DNA of 64,000 nt from Mesorhizobium ciceri biovar biserrulae WSM1271 (GTDB taxonomy: Bacteria; Pseudomonadota; Alphaproteobacteria; Rhizobiales; Rhizobiaceae). A program made the position numbers and the translations under genes. Location: contig NC_014923.1 of the NCBI RefSeq assembly GCF_000185905.1, forward strand, positions 682,001 through 746,000, written 5' to 3'. Shown piece after piece: positions 61,968 through 64,000 of the stretch. Position 1 is the first letter of the stretch. Each line of letters starts with the position of its first letter. The notes under the pieces were generated by a model, which was given only the letters and a program-made list of their open reading frames with translations, ran no database searches and had not been told where the DNA came from.

Positions 61968-62813
61968 ATGAAACTGCTGCGCTATGGCGAGGTGGGAAGC
62001 GAACGTCCCGGCCTGCTCGATGCGGATGGAACGATCCGTGATCTCTCCGCTCACGTCACCGATATCGGCGGCAAGGCACTCGATCCGGCATCGCTGGCAG
62101 CACTCGCCAAGCTAGATCCGAAGTCGCTGCCGGCGGTTTCCGGCAGCCCGCGCCTCGGCGCCTGCGTTGCCGGCACGGGCAAGTTCATCTGTATCGGCCT
62201 GAACTATTCCGACCACGCCGCCGAGACCGGCGCCACCGTGCCGCCGGAGCCGATCATCTTCATGAAGGCGAGCTCGGCCATTGTCGGGCCGGATGACGAC
62301 GTGCTGATCCCTCGCGGCTCGGAGAAGACCGACTGGGAAGTCGAGCTGGCCGTGATCATCGGCAAAACCGCCAAATATGTCAGCGAGGCCGATGCGCTCG
62401 ACTATGTCGCCGGCTATAGCGTCGCCCACGACGTCTCAGAGCGCGCCTTCCAGGCCGAGCGCCAGGGCCAGTGGACCAAGGGCAAGAGCTGCGACACATT
62501 CGGCCCGACCGGCCCATGGCTGGTGACCAAAGACGAAGTGGCCGACCCGCAGAACCTCAAAATGTGGCTGACCGTCAACGGCAAGACGATGCAGAACGGC
62601 TCGACCAAGACCATGGTCTATGGCGTCAAGTATCTGGTGTCCTATCTCAGCCAGTTCATGTCGCTGCATCCCGGCGACATCATCTCCACCGGCACGCCGC
62701 CCGGCGTCGGGCTGGGCATGAAGCCGCCGGTGTTCTTGAAGGCCGGCGATGTGGTGGAGCTGGGCATTGAAGGCCTGGGGCAACAGAAGCAGACGTTCAA
62801 GGCGGACGTTTAG
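61968..62813 (+). CDS. FAH family hydrolase, likely 2,4-diketo-3-deoxy-L-fuconate hydrolase
   Basis: Fumarylacetoacetase-family protein of 281 residues. FICIGLNYSDHAAETGATVPPEPIIFMKASSAIVGP, KTDWEVELAVIIGKTAKYV (metal-binding Glu residues), AERQGQWTKGKSCDTFGPTGPWLV and MSLHPGDIISTGTPPGVGLGMKPP are typical. In several bacteria this subfamily splits 2,4-diketo-3-deoxy-L-fuconate into pyruvate and lactate, after an SDR like the one upstream. About 220 bases separate the two genes. Confidence 0.85.
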   Translation: MKLLRYGEVGSERPGLLDADGTIRDLSAHVTDIGGKALDPASLAALAKLDPKSLPAVSGSPRLGACVAGTGKFICIGLNYSDHAAETGATVPPEPIIFMKASSAIVGPDDDVLIPRGSEKTDWEVELAVIIGKTAKYVSEADALDYVAGYSVAHDVSERAFQAERQGQWTKGKSCDTFGPTGPWLVTKDEVADPQNLKMWLTVNGKTMQNGSTKTMVYGVKYLVSYLSQFMSLHPGDIISTGTPPGVGLGMKPPVFLKAGDVVELGIEGLGQQKQTFKADV

Positions 62814-62837
62814 GCAGTACATTTCGGGGTCAGCGCT

Positions 62838-62966
62838 GCCCCCTCATCCGGCCGCTTCGCGGCCACCTTCTCCCCGCTGGGGAGAAGAGGCTGGCGTCGG
62901 CGCTGACAATCTCCTCTCCCCTTGGGGAGAGGTCAGCCGAGCGAAGCGGAGGCTGGGTGAGGGGGC
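62838..62966. repeat. Intergenic palindromic repeat element
   Basis: Outer arms GCCCCCTCA (62838 on) and TGAGGGGGC (to 62966) enclose nested hairpins, including CTTCTCCCC-GCT-GGGGAGAAG and CCTCTCCCC-TT-GGGGAGAGG. It lies between convergent genes and looks like a rhizobial RPE/RIME-type repeat; it may also end both messages. Confidence 0.65.
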
Positions 62967-62979
62967 TGCGCCGGCGTAT

Positions 62980-63978
62980 CTATTTCAGCACCTTCCCATC
63001 CGCACCAAACCGATACGTCTTCGCCGGATCCGGCGTCGCATACAGCGTGGCACCCGGCTCGGCATCGTAAACACCAAAAATCCGCACGGTGATCAGCCCG
63101 GCCTTCTCGCAGTCAAGATAGAGATTGGTGTCGGCGCCGAGATGCTCGGCGTGCACCACCGTTCCCTTCCAGGAGCCGGATTTCGGATCGACGGTCAGAT
63201 GTTCCGGCCGCACGCCGATTGTCTTGGCAGTTTCGCCGAGACGGGCGCCGTCGACGAAATTCATCTTCGGCGAGCCGATGAAGCCGGCGACAAATTCATT
63301 TGCCGGCGAATTGTAGAGCTCCATCGGGCCACCGATCTGCTCGATTTTCCCTGCGTTGAGCACCACGATCTTGTCGGCCAGGGTCATCGCCTCGACCTGG
63401 TCGTGGGTGACGTAGATCATCGTCGCCTTCAGCCGGCGGTGCAATTGCGCGATCTCGAGCCGCGTGTTGACACGCAGCGCGGCATCGAGGTTCGACAGCG
63501 GCTCGTCGAACAGAAACAGCTTCGGCTCGCGCACCACGGCGCGGCCGATGGCGACGCGCTGACGCTGGCCGCCGGAGAGTTCGGCCGGCCGCCTTTCGAG
63601 ATAGGGCTCCAGCGACAGCATCGACGAGGCGATGCCGATGCGGCGCTCGATCTCGGCCGCCGGCGTGCCGGCCTGCTTGAGGCCGAGGCCCATATTGTTC
63701 TTCACCGTCAGATGCGGATAGAGCGCATAGGTCTGGAACACCATGGCGATGCCGCGCTTGGCCGGCGGCGTGGCCGAGACGTCCGCGCCGTCGATGACGA
63801 CGCGGCCCGAAGTCGAGTCCTCCAGTCCGGCGATGACCCTGAGCAGGGTCGACTTGCCGCAGCCGGACGGCCCGACGAAAACGACGAACTCGCCGTCGTT
63901 CACTTCGAGGTTGATGCCCTTCAGCACCTCGACCGGCCCAAAGGCCTTCTTCACATTCTCGATGTTCAGCGAGCCCAC
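62980..63978 (-). CDS. Sugar ABC transporter ATPase, MalK/UgpC type
   Basis: ATPase of 332 residues. Walker [11 protein letters not shown]-loop [10 protein letters not shown], signature LSGGQRQR, Walker [17 protein letters not shown] and switch THDQ are intact, and a C-terminal TOBE/MalK regulatory domain follows ([11 protein letters not shown]). This CUT1 class energises sugar or glycerol-phosphate importers. The permease genes would lie upstream, beyond the window's right edge. The neighbouring fucose-type enzymes suggest, weakly, a deoxysugar. Confidence 0.9.
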   Translation of the reverse strand: MGSLNIENVKKAFGPVEVLKGINLEVNDGEFVVFVGPSGCGKSTLLRVIAGLEDSTSGRVVIDGADVSATPPAKRGIAMVFQTYALYPHLTVKNNMGLGLKQAGTPAAEIERRIGIASSMLSLEPYLERRPAELSGGQRQRVAIGRAVVREPKLFLFDEPLSNLDAALRVNTRLEIAQLHRRLKATMIYVTHDQVEAMTLADKIVVLNAGKIEQIGGPMELYNSPANEFVAGFIGSPKMNFVDGARLGETAKTIGVRPEHLTVDPKSGSWKGTVVHAEHLGADTNLYLDCEKAGLITVRIFGVYDAEPGATLYATPDPAKTYRFGADGKVLK

Positions 63979-64000
63979 GGCTTCGTCCCTGTTCTAGAGT

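Noticed and set aside
1..64000. tRNA, rRNA, insertion sequence, phage or CRISPR features
   Set aside because: None was seen by eye; a tRNA scan and an IS search would be needed to exclude short or degenerate copies.

Overview
The window is a GC-rich, densely packed piece of an alphaproteobacterial genome. Gene content, SD-type starts, 4-base ATGA/GTGA gene overlaps and palindromic intergenic repeats fit the Rhizobiales, most likely Mesorhizobium or a close relative; this is inferred from recognised protein families, not from a search. I saw no rRNA, tRNA, insertion sequence, phage gene or CRISPR array. No gene-free stretch exceeds about 300 bases. The region is a chain of catabolic and uptake operons.

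Layout. 0.1-2.3 kb: an SDR, a TMEM175-type channel and a GntR/FadR regulator. 2.4-11.2 kb: a polyamine-type ABC importer (binding protein, ATPase, two permeases) behind a strong promoter with a TTGTATACAA operator, then a cytoplasmic gamma-glutamyltransferase, an oxalate-CoA-ligase-like enzyme, a ketopantoate-reductase-like enzyme and a YaeR/GloA2-like VOC protein. 11.3-18.0 kb: a small unknown protein, a lipoprotein metallopeptidase, a methyltransferase and a complete Liv-type branched-chain amino acid importer. 18.2-26.3 kb: a minus-strand operon that encodes an amide sensor (AmiC), an ANTAR antiterminator (AmiR), a dipeptide/amide-type ABC importer and an acetamidase/formamidase. 26.3-26.8 kb: a small lipoprotein. 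27.0-35.5 kb: a homoprotocatechuate (4-hydroxyphenylacetate) pathway, hpaA, hpaB, hpaC, hpaR, hpaF, hpaE, hpaD, hpaG, hpaH.

35.5-46.3 kb: the most unusual locus. A six-gene minus-strand operon (IclR regulator, Tm-1-like UPF0261 protein, HAD hydrolase, omega-aminotransferase, AGXT2L-type PLP enzyme, APH-type kinase) faces a plus-strand operon (APC amino acid permease, cytochrome P450 with an abnormal I-helix, aldehyde dehydrogenase) across a region holding a GGTTCA-N5-TGAACC palindrome. The kinase plus phospho-lyase pair recalls hydroxylysine or phosphoethanolamine breakdown, so the locus could encode an undescribed route for a hydroxylated amine or amino acid.

46.6-49.3 kb: metQNI methionine importer. 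49.3-50.1 kb: a frameshifted Fic gene and its small upstream partner. 50.1-56.1 kb: a GcvT-like folate enzyme, an orphan amino acid-binding protein and an ATP-dependent hydantoinase pair (HyuB, HyuA). 56.4-57.2 kb: ferredoxin-NADP reductase. 57.3-60.8 kb: deoC with a two-domain ALDH16-type dehydrogenase, a plausible deoxyribose-phosphate to acetate route. 61.0-62.8 kb: a BDH2-like SDR with an FAH-family hydrolase, the usual last pair of non-phosphorylated L-fucose breakdown. 63.0-64.0 kb: a MalK/UgpC-type ATPase on the minus strand.
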